64,000 nt of DNA from Litorivita sp040371945 (GCF_040371945.1 NZ_BAABWS010000001.1:1931089-1995088), one strand, 5' to 3'. Numbered from the stretch's first letter, positions 52,346-62,211 are shown. The notes: a model not told the origin generated them from the letters alone. Translations and numbers: made by a program.

Positions 52346-54895
52346 ATGTCCGATACCGCCATCCTCAGCCCCACCGCCCCAAGCGGCCCCGAGATTACAA
52401 TCGCCATCGACGGCATGAGCTGCGCAGGTTGTGCGGGCCGCGCCGAACGCGCCTTGGCCGCCACGGCGGGTGTGCAAAGGGCGGTGGTCAATTTCGCAAC
52501 CGAGCAAGGCACCGTTACCGCGCAATCGGGCACGGATATGGTGGCGCTCAACGCAGGTATGGCCGAGGCGCTCGGCAAGGCGGGATACCCCGCGCGCGTT
52601 GAGGAGGTGGTCTTCGACATCACGGGCATGAGCTGCGCCTCTTGCGTCGGACGCGTCGAGCAAGCTTTGCGCGGTGCATCGGGCGTCATCGAGGCGCATG
52701 TCAATTTCGCCGATGACAGCGCGCGGGTGCGCTATTTCGCGGGGCAAAATGACCCCGCGCGACTGGCCGCAGTGATCACAGCGGCGGGATATGCCGCGAC
52801 ACCGCGCGCGGCGTCCGGCGGCGGCGCGGCAGGCGACAGCGCCGCGCGCAGGCAGGCCGAAGAGCGCCGTGCGGGGCGGGCGGCGGCTATCGCGGGGATC
52901 TTGACGCTGCCGGTGTTTGTCACCGAAATGGGCGGGCATCTGGTGCCGCCGTTTCATCATTGGCTCGTGGGGATTTTCGGCCAAGGCCCGCTTTGGACGG
53001 CGCAATTCATTTTGACCACGCTGATTTTCCTCTGGCCGGGCTCGGGCTTTTTCACCCGCGGGATACCTGCGCTGTTCAAAGGCGCGCCGGATATGAACAG
53101 CCTTGTGGCGCTGGGCGCGGGGGCGGCCTATGCGTTTTCGGTGGTCTCGCTTTTTGCCCCTGCGGTTTTGCCCGAGGGCGCGGCGGAGGTCTATTTCGAG
53201 GCCGCAGCGGTGATCATCGCGCTGATCCTCTTGGGTCGCTGGCTTGAGGCGCGCGCCAAGGGCCAAGCGGGCGCGGCCATTCGCGCGCTGATCAACCTGC
53301 GCCCTGACGAGGCCGAAGCGCGCCGCGACGGCGTGTGGACCTCGGTGCCGCTCGATCAGGTCATGGTTGGCGACCTCCTGCGCCTGCGTCCGGCAGAGCG
53401 GGTGGCGGTCGATGGCGTGGTGCGCGAGGGCGAAAGCTATGTCGATGAAAGCATGATCACCGGCGAGCCGCTTCCGGTGGCAAAATCCCGCGGCGCCTCT
53501 CTCATCGCTGGCAGCATCAATACCAACGGCAGCTTGCAATATGAGGCGACCGCCGTGGGCGTGGATACGGCCTTGGCCAAGATCGTCGCGATGGTCGAGC
53601 GCGCACAGGGCGCGAAACTGCCGGTGCAGGCCTTGGCCGACCGCGTGGTGCGGGTGTTCGTCCCCGCCGTCATCGCGGTCGCTATTCTCACCGTGGCGGC
53701 GTGGATGGTTTTTGCGCCCGCACCGGCGCTCGGCTCTGCCTTGGTGGCGGGCGTGTCAGTGTTGATCATCGCCTGCCCCTGCGCGATGGGGCTTGCCACG
53801 CCCACCTCGATCATGGTCGGCACAGGGCGCGCGGCGCAGCTTGGGGTTCTGTTTCGCAAAGGCGATGCGCTGCAGCGGCTCAGCGATATCAAGGTGATGG
53901 CCTTTGACAAAACCGGCACGCTGACCGAGGGCCGACCGCAGGTGCGCGCGACATATTGCGCCGCCGGATTTGACCGCGCCGAAGTCTTGCGCCTCGCGGC
54001 GGCGGCGGAAAGCGGATCGGAGCATCCGGTGGCCAAGGCGGTCTTGCGGGCGGCGGGGGATGTGCCCTTGCCCGAAGCCGAGGGCTTTCGCGCCCTCATC
54101 GGCGCAGGGATCGAGGCCCGCGTCGAGGGCCGCGAAATGCGCATCGGATCGGTGCGGATGATGACCGAAGCGGGGCTGGATACGTCGGTCTTTGCGGATG
54201 AATTGCAGCAAATCGCGCAAAGCGGCGCCAGCGCGCTTTTGGTGGCCATCGACGGGACATTGGCGGCGCTGATGTCCGTGGCCGATGCGCCCAAAGCCTC
54301 CGCTGCGGCGGCGATCAATGCGCTACACAGCAGCGGCATCAAAGTGGCGATGATCACTGGCGACGCCAAAGCCTCCGCCGAGGCCGTTGCAAAACTGCTG
54401 GGCATCGATCATGTCGAAGCCGAGGTGCGCCCCGAAGACAAAGCCGCCGCGATCAAGCGACTGCGCGGGCAATTTGGCGCGGTCGGCTTTACCGGAGACG
54501 GCATCAACGATGCGCCCGCCTTGGCCGAGGCCGAGGTCGGTTTGGCCATCGGCACGGGCACCGATGTGGCGATCGAGAGCGCCGACGTTGTTTTGGCCTC
54601 TGGCGATCCGGTCGGGGCGGTCAACGCCCTTGATCTGTCGCGCCGGACCATGCGAAATATCCGGCAGAACCTGTTTTGGGCCTTTGCCTATAACGTCGCT
54701 TTGATCCCTGTCGCCGCCGGTGTGCTCTATCCGGCATTCGGGGTGAGCCTGTCACCGATGCTGGGCGCGGGGGCGATGGCCTTTAGCTCGGTTTTCGTTC
54801 TGACCAATGCGCTGCGCTTGCGCGCGCTGGCGCCGCGATTGGCCGAGCGTCGTATGTTTCACGAGGGCGAGCCTGCCCAGCAAAAGGAGGCCTAG
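52346..54895 (+). CDS. copA: copper-exporting P1B-type ATPase CopA
   Basis: Pumps Cu(I) out of the cytoplasm; 849 residues. Two N-terminal heavy-metal domains carry CxxC sites: DGMSCAGCAGRAERAL (near residue 20) and ITGMSCASCVGRVEQAL (near 95). The membrane site CPC is C477-P478-C479 in IIACPCAMGLATP. The phosphorylated Asp is D521 in DKTGTLTEG, with TGEPLPV, SEHPVAKAV and GDGINDAPAL. The gene is preceded by a CueR-type promoter and followed without a gap by cueR. A separate copper chaperone was not seen nearby. Confidence 0.97.
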   Translation: MSDTAILSPTAPSGPEITIAIDGMSCAGCAGRAERALAATAGVQRAVVNFATEQGTVTAQSGTDMVALNAGMAEALGKAGYPARVEEVVFDITGMSCASCVGRVEQALRGASGVIEAHVNFADDSARVRYFAGQNDPARLAAVITAAGYAATPRAASGGGAAGDSAARRQAEERRAGRAAAIAGILTLPVFVTEMGGHLVPPFHHWLVGIFGQGPLWTAQFILTTLIFLWPGSGFFTRGIPALFKGAPDMNSLVALGAGAAYAFSVVSLFAPAVLPEGAAEVYFEAAAVIIALILLGRWLEARAKGQAGAAIRALINLRPDEAEARRDGVWTSVPLDQVMVGDLLRLRPAERVAVDGVVREGESYVDESMITGEPLPVAKSRGASLIAGSINTNGSLQYEATAVGVDTALAKIVAMVERAQGAKLPVQALADRVVRVFVPAVIAVAILTVAAWMVFAPAPALGSALVAGVSVLIIACPCAMGLATPTSIMVGTGRAAQLGVLFRKGDALQRLSDIKVMAFDKTGTLTEGRPQVRATYCAAGFDRAEVLRLAAAAESGSEHPVAKAVLRAAGDVPLPEAEGFRALIGAGIEARVEGREMRIGSVRMMTEAGLDTSVFADELQQIAQSGASALLVAIDGTLAALMSVADAPKASAAAAINALHSSGIKVAMITGDAKASAEAVAKLLGIDHVEAEVRPEDKAAAIKRLRGQFGAVGFTGDGINDAPALAEAEVGLAIGTGTDVAIESADVVLASGDPVGAVNALDLSRRTMRNIRQNLFWAFAYNVALIPVAAGVLYPAFGVSLSPMLGAGAMAFSSVFVLTNALRLRALAPRLAERRMFHEGEPAQQKEA

Positions 54896-55297
54896 ATGAA
54901 CATCGGAGAAACCGCCGAGAAGTCCGGTCTGCCGGCGAAGACCATCCGCTATTACGAAGATATCGGATTGATCAAACCCAAGCGCAGCGCCAATGGCTAT
55001 CGCGACTTTGATGCGCAAGACCTGCACAAGCTGGCCTTTATCGGCCGCGCGCGCGCCTTGGGCTTTGCCATCGAGGATTGCCGCAACCTTCTGGCGCTCT
55101 ACGAGGACGCCGAGCGCGCCAGCGCCGATGTCAAACGCATCGCGCATGAGCACCTGCAGCGGATCGAAGGCAAGATCGCGCAGTTGCAGTCGATGCAAGA
55201 CACGCTGTCCGATCTGGTGCATGCCTGCAGCGGCGATCACCGCCCCGATTGCCCGATTTTGGGCGATCTGTCGGGGATGCTGGCCCCCAAGCTTTAG
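54896..55297 (+). CDS. cueR: copper-responsive MerR-family regulator CueR
   Basis: A 133-residue MerR-family activator. The winged-helix N-terminus has MNIGETAEKSGLPAKTIRYYEDIGLI. A dimer helix follows, and the C-terminal metal loop has C111 and C119 (ACSGDHRPDCPIL), matching the two-Cys, C-x7-C pattern that gives CueR its Cu(I)/Ag(I) specificity. The ATG directly follows the copA stop (TAG-ATG), so the activator is in the operon it controls and should enhance its own synthesis when copper rises. Confidence 0.95.
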   Translation: MNIGETAEKSGLPAKTIRYYEDIGLIKPKRSANGYRDFDAQDLHKLAFIGRARALGFAIEDCRNLLALYEDAERASADVKRIAHEHLQRIEGKIAQLQSMQDTLSDLVHACSGDHRPDCPILGDLSGMLAPKL

Positions 55298-55345
55298 CCC
55301 GCGCGCCGCGACGTATCGGGCTTTCCAATCCGCTCGTGCGCCGCT

Positions 55346-56371
55346 CTAGGCTGCGGCGCGCGCCGACCGGCCTGCGGCGGCAAGGACTGCTGCGGTGTCG
55401 AGCATACGGTTCGAAAAACCCCATTCATTGTCATACCAGCTCAGCACCCGCACCATCCCGCCTTCGGTGACCTTGGTTTGTGCCTCGGCAAAGACCGAGC
55501 TGTGCGGATCGTGGTTGAAGTCGCTGGAGACCAAAGGCGCATCGCTGATGCCCAAAATTCCCGCCAGCGGCCCGTGTTCAGCCGCGGCGCGAATGGCGGC
55601 ATTGACCGTCTCGGCGGTGGCGGGCTTGCGCGGCATGAAGGTCAGATCGATCACCGACACATTCGGCGTCGGAACGCGGATGGCAGAGCCGTCAAGCTTG
55701 CCCTTCAGATGCGGCAAGACGAGGCTCACCGCCCGCGCCGCGCCCGTCGAGGTCGGTATCATCGACAGCGCCGCACCGCGCGCGCGGTAGAGGTCTTTAT
55801 GCGCCGTATCCAGCGTCGGTTGATCGCCGGTATAGCTGTGCACCGTGGTCATATATCCGGTCTCGATCCCGAACGCGTCGTCAAGAACCTTGGCGAGTGG
55901 CGCAAGGCAATTGGTGGTGCAAGAGGCGTTCGAGACCACGCGGTCCTCGCCCGTGAGCGTGTCGTCATTGACGCCGAAGACGATGGTTTTATCCGCGCCT
56001 TCACCGGGCGCAGAAATCAAAACCTTGCCCGATCCGTTTTGCAAATGCGCCGCCGCCTTGTCGCGCGCGGTGAAAAGCCCTGTGCATTCAAGCGCCACAT
56101 CGACGCCCGCCCAAGGCAGCTTGGCCGGATCGCGCTCGGCAGTAACACGGATGCGCCGCCCGTTGACCACCAGCTCATCGCCGTCAACCTCGACCTCGGC
56201 GTTAAACCGGCCATGCACGCTGTCGTATCTGAGCAGATGGGCATTGGTCTCGATCGGAGCCAGATCGTTGATGGCGACGATCTCCACATCATCGCGCGAC
56301 GCTTCGATCCATGCGCGCAACACGCTGCGTCCGATGCGGCCAAATCCGTTGATGGCAAGAGTTGTGGGCAT
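55346..56371 (-). CDS. gapA: type I glyceraldehyde-3-phosphate dehydrogenase
   Basis: Glycolytic/gluconeogenic enzyme of 341 residues. Rossmann start LAINGFGRIGRSVLRAW, NDLAPIETNAHLLRYDSVHG, and the catalytic Cys151 in SNASCTTNCLAP, with HSYTGDQ and SWYDNEWGFSNRM, are present. The ATG at 56371 has AGGAG upstream; longer frames to 56479 overlap the Hint gene stop. The gene lies between cueR (convergent) and the Hint/RTX gene (upstream, same strand). Confidence 0.97.
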   Translation of the reverse strand: MPTTLAINGFGRIGRSVLRAWIEASRDDVEIVAINDLAPIETNAHLLRYDSVHGRFNAEVEVDGDELVVNGRRIRVTAERDPAKLPWAGVDVALECTGLFTARDKAAAHLQNGSGKVLISAPGEGADKTIVFGVNDDTLTGEDRVVSNASCTTNCLAPLAKVLDDAFGIETGYMTTVHSYTGDQPTLDTAHKDLYRARGAALSMIPTSTGAARAVSLVLPHLKGKLDGSAIRVPTPNVSVIDLTFMPRKPATAETVNAAIRAAAEHGPLAGILGISDAPLVSSDFNHDPHSSVFAEAQTKVTEGGMVRVLSWYDNEWGFSNRMLDTAAVLAAAGRSARAAA

Positions 56372-56478
56372 GGGGATCTCCTGAGGTCGAATGAGTCGTG
56401 ATAGCGCTAACATAGTTTTCGCGGCCTGACCAGTGATCTTGGGCTTAGTGCCGCTTGCGCCGGGTATTTGCGCGCGCA

Positions 56479-58281
56479 TTAGTGCTGTGCAAACAACGAA
56501 AACCGGCGCGCGGGTAAATCGCGCCAGCGCGCATAGGGGCGCGCGGCGGCGCCATAGTGGCGGGCGACATCCTCCAAGGCCTGCGCATGGGCAAGATCGG
56601 GGAAGAGCGACAGCAATTCGTGCAAGGCCGGATCGTCTAGCGCGTCCATGGCCATCGGGCCAGGATAATAACTTTCGCTGGCCACGCCATTTGCAAAGAC
56701 GATCTGATGGGCCGCAAAAAACAGATGCACATAGATCACGGCGCGGCAGGTCTCGATGACCTCGACGCCTGCATGTCCTTGCCGCACCAATTGCGCGGGG
56801 CGCACCAGCCGTTCGTCGCCATCCACCCGAAGCACTACCCCGTGTTGCGGCGACAAGATCAGATCACGCGATTGGCCAAAGGCGCCCGCCTTGAGCAGGA
56901 CCGGACGAAACGCGCGCTTCTCGGCCAACTCAGCAGCGCGCACGACGCGCATCGTCGACCACAGAACCGGCTGCAATCCGTTGTCTTTGGTTTGCACCAA
57001 ATCGCCCGCGCGCAACCTCTCGACCGGCACCTCGCCGCGCGCCGTCCGGATCATCGTGCCGCTGGCAAAACAGGGGATGCCCGCCGCGACCTTTTGGGCC
57101 TTTGTCGACATTTGCGCCGGTGTGACCCCCAGAAGGACAACACTCTCACCTTCAGGAAACAGCAACTTGGCGTTGCCCAACCCGTCATCGACCACGATCA
57201 CATCGCCCAGTTTGACTGGCCCGCCCGACCCGTTGGTCAGCAGCGAGACATCAAGTTGGTCATTGTAGACCCCGTCGGCGTCACTATCGCCGATGTCGAA
57301 ATCGGTGATCGTGTCGTTGTCGCCGCCCGATTCAAAGACATAGGTGTCATTTCCGGCCCCGCCGGTCAGCCGGTCATTGCCGTCGCCGCCGACCAGCGTG
57401 TCATCGCCGCCATCGCCATGAAGGGTATCGACGCCCAAGCCCCCATAGACGATATCGTCGCCTGCGCCGCCCTGCGCATAGTCGTCGCCCGAGCCGCCTG
57501 AAACCGTATCGTTGCCGTCATCCCCGCCAAGATCATCATTGCCGCTGTCGCCATAGATCAGGTCATTGCCGGCATCGCCGTAAATCTCGTCTCCGCCGGA
57601 CCCGCCAGAATAGGTATCGTCACCCAGCCCGCCCCAAAGCGTATCGCTGCCGCCAAGCCCTTCGGCATAATGCCCGCCCGTATCCGCCCCCGCCGTCAGA
57701 AAATCCGAACTCGAGGTCAGCGTCAGGCTCTCGACCCCGTCAAAGGAAATCGTATCCACGCCACCCGTGATGGTGCCGTCTTCGGGGGCGGTAAAATCGA
57801 CCGTAACGCCGCCCGTGACCGCCGAAAGATCGACATGATCGGTGCCTGCGCCGCCAAGGATCGTGTCATTGTCAAATCCGTCCTCGACGATGAAACGGTC
57901 GTCGCCCGCGCCCCCGTCCAGCGAATCGGCACCGCCCCCGCCCGCGATCGTATCGTTGCCGCCGCCGCCCGAGATTGTATCAGCCGCCGCGCTGCCGCGC
58001 AGGTTGTCATCGCCCTGACTGCCGCTCAGGCGCGTGAAGAAATCCAGCAAGGTCGACCCGCCGAGCGTCGCATCCGAGGCCCCGCCATATCCTGCCTCGC
58101 CGACGGTAAAGCTTGTGGCCCCGTCCGAGAGGATGATGCGGCCCGTGGCGGGGTCGAAATCGACCGAATACCCCGCAGGAAGCCCCGAGAAATCAAGCTC
58201 GTGCCCGCTTGAGGCCTCGCTGATGGCGGACCAGAATGCCGGATCGTTCCAGTTGGCTGTTGTAACGGTATAAATCGCCAT
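56479..58281 (-). CDS. secreted RTX-repeat protein with C-terminal Hint domain
   Basis: A 600-residue protein. An N-terminal region (about 1-80) is followed by RTX calcium-binding repeats (about 90-330, such as GGSGGDEIYGDAGNDLIYGDSGNDDL) and a Hint (hedgehog/intein-like) domain from about residue 402 (GIPCFASGTMIRTARGEV, Cys404; later SPQHGVVLRVDGDERLVRPAQLV and HQIVFANGVASESYYPG). Proteins of this architecture are common in Rhodobacterales. Hint domains can self-cleave, with the Cys as nucleophile; activity here is not shown. There is no N-terminal signal peptide; RTX proteins usually leave by type I secretion, and no secretion genes are adjacent. Confidence 0.9.
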   Translation of the reverse strand: MAIYTVTTANWNDPAFWSAISEASSGHELDFSGLPAGYSVDFDPATGRIILSDGATSFTVGEAGYGGASDATLGGSTLLDFFTRLSGSQGDDNLRGSAAADTISGGGGNDTIAGGGGADSLDGGAGDDRFIVEDGFDNDTILGGAGTDHVDLSAVTGGVTVDFTAPEDGTITGGVDTISFDGVESLTLTSSSDFLTAGADTGGHYAEGLGGSDTLWGGLGDDTYSGGSGGDEIYGDAGNDLIYGDSGNDDLGGDDGNDTVSGGSGDDYAQGGAGDDIVYGGLGVDTLHGDGGDDTLVGGDGNDRLTGGAGNDTYVFESGGDNDTITDFDIGDSDADGVYNDQLDVSLLTNGSGGPVKLGDVIVVDDGLGNAKLLFPEGESVVLLGVTPAQMSTKAQKVAAGIPCFASGTMIRTARGEVPVERLRAGDLVQTKDNGLQPVLWSTMRVVRAAELAEKRAFRPVLLKAGAFGQSRDLILSPQHGVVLRVDGDERLVRPAQLVRQGHAGVEVIETCRAVIYVHLFFAAHQIVFANGVASESYYPGPMAMDALDDPALHELLSLFPDLAHAQALEDVARHYGAAARPYARWRDLPARRFSLFAQH

Positions 58282-58366
58282 GCAGTGGGCCTAGAAGAGA
58301 AATATCTCTCCTAGGCCTAAGCGATGCACATTTTTTTAAGGTAAAGACGGATTTGTTCGCTGGCTT

Positions 58367-59467
58367 CTAGAGGCGCACGAGATGGTTGTCGAAGGATAGA
58401 TTGTGTTGGGCGAGCGAATGCGAACGCCCCGTCCGCGAGGACAAAAACCTTACCCCACCCGTGCCACAGGTTACCATCAACCCATCCGCGCCGCGGGTCA
58501 CGCCGCAAGCGTCAGGAGCGGCAATCTTGCTGCGCGGCGCCCCCGTTATGGCATCAAACAAGAGCACGAAACCTGCGCGCGGGCAGGTGGCGGCAAACGA
58601 GCGGCCATCGTGGTCAAAGGCAATCGATCCGATATAACCCTGCGCATCGCGATGCACCTGCGCCCCCGCGTCGAGCAGCCTCAGTGCGCCGCCGCGCCGG
58701 TGCAAAGCCACAACGGGCGGCACTTGCGCCATATCGCCTTGCCATTGCAATCCGATGGCCACCGTCCCTGCCAAGGGTCCGGATGCGGCGACATCGATAT
58801 GGCGGATCGAGTTTTGATGCAGCCCCTGCGGCAGCGAGACCTGTTCAAGCATCCTGCCTGCCTCGGAGATATACGCCAAGTTCGGGGCCATGGTGGCAAG
58901 GTTGAGCTTGGCGCGCCCCGCATCGGGATGGGTTTCGATCCCGCCGTTGGCAACTACCAAAGTGTCGGTTTGCGGCAGGCGGATGATTTCATGCGGGCCA
59001 ATCCCGCCGCTCTCGAACGTGCCGATGCGCCGGTATCCGGCGCGCACATCCCACACGCCGATCATCCCGCGCGCGGTTTCAAAATCATTCTCGGTGGTAA
59101 AGAGCCGCCGCGCGTCTTGCGAAAAGACCCCGTGGCCGTAGAAATGATAGCCCTCGGGCGCGGTGAGCTCGGCGCTCACAGCGCCGCGCGCGCAATCGAT
59201 GACATAGGCAAAATTTCCCGGGCGGCGGGCAAAGCCCACGACTTCGGGGCGCTGAGGATGTGCGGCGGCGGCGTGTCCACGCGCGGGCAGGGGCAGTTGA
59301 AACAAAAGCCGCCCGCGCGCGTCCATCCCGCAAAGCGCATAGCGATCTTGAGCCAGCCGCGCGGCGGACAAAAACGCGGGGCTGCCCGCATCGGCCCAAC
59401 TGGGCGCGGGGGTCAGGGTGCTTGCCGCCAGACCCGTGAGAAAGCTGCGGCGTGTGGTCTTGTCCAT
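58367..59467 (-). CDS. DUF1513 family protein (beta-propeller-like, Tat-exported)
   Basis: A 366-residue protein with a twin-arginine signal (TTRRSFLTGLAASTL). DUF1513 features are HPQRPEVVGFARRPGNFAYVID, GHGVFSQDARRLFTTENDFETARGMIGVWD, FESGGIGPHEIIRLPQTDTLVVANGGIETHPD and IDVAASGPLAGTVAIGLQWQGD. The family is often found with imelysin and di-heme oxidoreductase genes in iron-related clusters; its role is not known. It is the last gene of the 63.5-58.4 kb minus-strand cluster, six bases after the imelysin stop. Confidence 0.9.
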   Translation of the reverse strand: MDKTTRRSFLTGLAASTLTPAPSWADAGSPAFLSAARLAQDRYALCGMDARGRLLFQLPLPARGHAAAAHPQRPEVVGFARRPGNFAYVIDCARGAVSAELTAPEGYHFYGHGVFSQDARRLFTTENDFETARGMIGVWDVRAGYRRIGTFESGGIGPHEIIRLPQTDTLVVANGGIETHPDAGRAKLNLATMAPNLAYISEAGRMLEQVSLPQGLHQNSIRHIDVAASGPLAGTVAIGLQWQGDMAQVPPVVALHRRGGALRLLDAGAQVHRDAQGYIGSIAFDHDGRSFAATCPRAGFVLLFDAITGAPRSKIAAPDACGVTRGADGLMVTCGTGGVRFLSSRTGRSHSLAQHNLSFDNHLVRL

Positions 59468-59473
59468 CGGCTT

Positions 59474-60556
59474 TCAGTCTCCGTCGAGGGCGTTAAAACC
59501 CGCCGCGACCCCGAGACGAGGACCCAGCAAGCCGCGCACAATGCCGCGCGCACCGCGCAAGGATTGCTGCAATATTTCGACCTTGAGCCGTCCGGTCGGA
59601 TCGCTGACACCGGCGAAAACGGGATCATTCAACTCGGCCCCAATCAAGAGCGCCTGATCAAACCCCGCCTGCAGACCGTCGCGCACCTTCGGCGCGCCTG
59701 CCGCCAGACGCAGCGACAAATCCCTGAGGTTTTGCGCGCTGATCATCACATGGCGCAACGACCGACCCGCGCGCCATGCTTCGGCGCGTTTGGGGCGCGG
59801 GCGCTCGAACGTGCCAAGCGGGCGGCCAAGCCGCGTGTCGGCGGTAAATTCCAACCCTTCGTTGAGCACCTTATAAAGCACCTGCACGGCTTCGCCGCGA
59901 TTGCGATAAAGCGGCCCGTCTTCAAGCATCTGCGCGCGATACGGGCTTTGCCAATCGGCAAGGATCGCGGCGGCGGTACCCGCGCTGTCACGGGTCATGG
60001 CGCGCAAAAGCGCGCAGCGGTAATCGGTCTGCCCCGCCCCCGCAAGGGTGTCATGATAAAGCAAGGCTTCCATCGCATAAAATCCGCGCGCCGCAATCGA
60101 GACCTCGCCGTAGGCGGCGGGATCATAGGCGACCGGATCTTCGGAAGCGATCATCGCCGTCAGGCTGCGGATCGTCGCGCCGCGCGTGTCGGGCCAATAG
60201 GCCAAGGCAAAAGCGCGCGTGTCGGTCTCGCTTGGGCCAAAGCGCAGGTGGCTGGCGGCGATCCATGCGTCGGACGCCGCGCCGAATGCGGCGGGCAGCG
60301 GCGCATCGGGCGCGCCATCTGCAAGGGTGCAGTGGCTTTGCGCGACCTCGGCCAGATGGGCGCTCGTTTGCGCCAAGGCCTCAAAGCGCGGCAAGATGTG
60401 GCCGTCGATCACATCTGCCACGATCTGCGCCTGCTCGGCCTCGCTCGCCAGCGGCGGTGGGGCCTCTTGGGCCTGCGCGGGGGCGTGGGAAAAACTCAGG
60501 GCAAGGCCAAGCGCGGCGATGGTCGCGGTGAAAGGCAGGCGGGGGATGGTCGTCAT
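59474..60556 (-). CDS. imelysin-like periplasmic protein with altered metal motif
   Basis: A 360-residue imelysin-family protein with a signal peptide (ALGLALSFSHAPAQA). Where family members have GxHxxE, it reads GFYAMEALLYHD: Tyr replaces the His. A conserved start (ADVIDGHILPRFEALAQTSAHLAE) fits the fold. It may bind iron differently or act as a partner. The ATG at 60556 shares its A with the stop of the di-heme gene (TAATG). A longer frame to 60652 lies inside the di-heme gene. Confidence 0.87.
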   Translation of the reverse strand: MTTIPRLPFTATIAALGLALSFSHAPAQAQEAPPPLASEAEQAQIVADVIDGHILPRFEALAQTSAHLAEVAQSHCTLADGAPDAPLPAAFGAASDAWIAASHLRFGPSETDTRAFALAYWPDTRGATIRSLTAMIASEDPVAYDPAAYGEVSIAARGFYAMEALLYHDTLAGAGQTDYRCALLRAMTRDSAGTAAAILADWQSPYRAQMLEDGPLYRNRGEAVQVLYKVLNEGLEFTADTRLGRPLGTFERPRPKRAEAWRAGRSLRHVMISAQNLRDLSLRLAAGAPKVRDGLQAGFDQALLIGAELNDPVFAGVSDPTGRLKVEILQQSLRGARGIVRGLLGPRLGVAAGFNALDGD

Positions 60557-62211
60557 TACAGGCTCTCCAGAAAACGGATCAGATCGGCGCGCGCCTCGGG
60601 GGGCAAGGCGACAACCGCATCGCGCGCAGGTGCGGCTTCGCCGCCATGCCAAACCACGGCCTCTAGCAGCGAGCGCGCGCGCCCGTCATGCAAGAATTGG
60701 GTGTGGCCGCTGACTTGCGCTGTCTTGCCGATGCCCCACAGGGGGGCGGTGCGCCATTCGTGCCCTGCCGCGCGCGCTTCGGGCAGGCCATCGGCCAATC
60801 CCTCGCCCATATCATGGAGCAAAAAATCGCTATAGGGCGCGATGAGTTGGAAGCTTTGCTCGGGCTGGTCGCGCAATCGGTGCGTGACAAAACGCGGCGC
60901 ATGACAGGAGGCGCAGCCGATCTCGAAAAACACCTTCTTACCGCGCAGGACCTGCGGATCGCCCGCATCCACCCGCGCGGGCACCGCAAGATTGCGGCTG
61001 TAGAAGGTCACAAGATCAAGCGCCGCGTCATCCACCTCAAAGACGCGCGCATCCTTGTCGCCATGCGGCGCTGCGCGGCAGGCGGCCTGCGCCGCCGTGC
61101 AATCGCCCCATGGATCGGGGTGCAAAGAGGTCGACAGGCCCATGTCGCCCGCAAAGGCGGCGGCCGATTGTTCGCGCACCGTGGGTTTGCCCGCCTTGAG
61201 GCCGAACCGGCCCAGCATCGGGCGATCAAACTGCGCCGACCATACCACATTGGGGCGGCCCGATATCCCGTCGCCGTCGGCATCGTCGGGGTCGGCCAGC
61301 GCCAGAATGTCGGCAGCGGGGATCGCCTCGATGAGGCCAAGCCCGATCATTTGCGGCGCCACGCGCGGGCTGATCTGCGCGCGCGGCTCCATCGCGCCGT
61401 AGCGCAGATCGGATACTTTATATACAGGGCGGCGCAGCGAGACGGTTTCGCCGCCGCCCAGAGCAACAGTTTCTTCGCTATAGGTGATGCCCATCCGCCC
61501 TTCGCCCGCAAGGCCGGTGCTGGCGAAATCCTGAAACTGCCCGCCGTAGGTCGCATCGCCGCGGGTGGCCAGATACCCCTCGATCGCGGCGGCGCGCGCC
61601 TGCGGGTCTGCGGCGGCCTCATCTGCCAAAAGCGGCACACCGATGCGCAAGAACATCGAGGTTGCCAAATCATCCGGTCCTTCGGGCACATGGCCGCGCC
61701 CGTCCTTGAGATGGCATCGCTGGCAGCCGCGTGCATTATAGAGCGGGCCAAGCCCGTCAGAGGCCAGCGTCGACGCGGGCGAGGCGACCCAGAGTTTGCG
61801 AAACAGCCCGTTGCCAAGCTTGAACCGCATCTCGCTCTCGAAGGGCATATTGGCAGAGGGTTGCGAGAAGGCATCGGCATCCTTGCGCGCGCGCACCGTC
61901 GCCGCGCCCGCAGGGTTTTGCTCAAAGCTTTGCGCTTTGGTGAAATCCTCGGGCCACGCGGTGACCTTGGCAATGCGCGCCGCCTCGGCGGCTGTGCGAG
62001 GGATGGCATCAAGATGCGGATCGCCGCTGGCGGCTTGATAGAGAGCAGGGGGCAGGCGATGCCCCTGCTGATGGTCCTGCGCAGCGCCCTGCGCAAAGGC
62101 CTTGCCGCCCGCGAAAGCGGCAAGACCGAGAGAGAAAAGCGTAAGGCCCAAAGCAGGCGTGGCTTGGAGCGCATGGCGCATCCGGCGGGGCATCTGGCGC
62201 GGGGCCGTCAT
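60556..62211 (-). CDS. di-heme oxidoreductase family protein (DHOR/DUF1111)
   Basis: A 551-residue c-type cytochrome-like protein. After an N-terminal signal (LTLFSLGLAAFAGGKAFAQ) come two CxxCH heme sites, CQRCH in NARGCQRCHLKDGRGH and CASCH in EIGCASCHAPRF. Family members are periplasmic and occur with imelysin genes at iron-regulated loci; reaction unknown. The ATG at 62211 follows AAGGAG. It is the second gene of the cluster, 36 bp after the upstream imelysin stop, and overlaps the next gene by one base. Confidence 0.93.
   Translation of the reverse strand: MTAPRQMPRRMRHALQATPALGLTLFSLGLAAFAGGKAFAQGAAQDHQQGHRLPPALYQAASGDPHLDAIPRTAAEAARIAKVTAWPEDFTKAQSFEQNPAGAATVRARKDADAFSQPSANMPFESEMRFKLGNGLFRKLWVASPASTLASDGLGPLYNARGCQRCHLKDGRGHVPEGPDDLATSMFLRIGVPLLADEAAADPQARAAAIEGYLATRGDATYGGQFQDFASTGLAGEGRMGITYSEETVALGGGETVSLRRPVYKVSDLRYGAMEPRAQISPRVAPQMIGLGLIEAIPAADILALADPDDADGDGISGRPNVVWSAQFDRPMLGRFGLKAGKPTVREQSAAAFAGDMGLSTSLHPDPWGDCTAAQAACRAAPHGDKDARVFEVDDAALDLVTFYSRNLAVPARVDAGDPQVLRGKKVFFEIGCASCHAPRFVTHRLRDQPEQSFQLIAPYSDFLLHDMGEGLADGLPEARAAGHEWRTAPLWGIGKTAQVSGHTQFLHDGRARSLLEAVVWHGGEAAPARDAVVALPPEARADLIRFLESL

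Noticed and set aside
56479..58281. Intein or integrated element at the Hint domain
   Set aside because: No homing endonuclease and no interrupted host gene; Hint occurs as part of a normal RTX architecture.
58403..60835. Plus-strand open frame of 810 codons
   Set aside because: Antisense shadow of the DUF1513 and imelysin genes.
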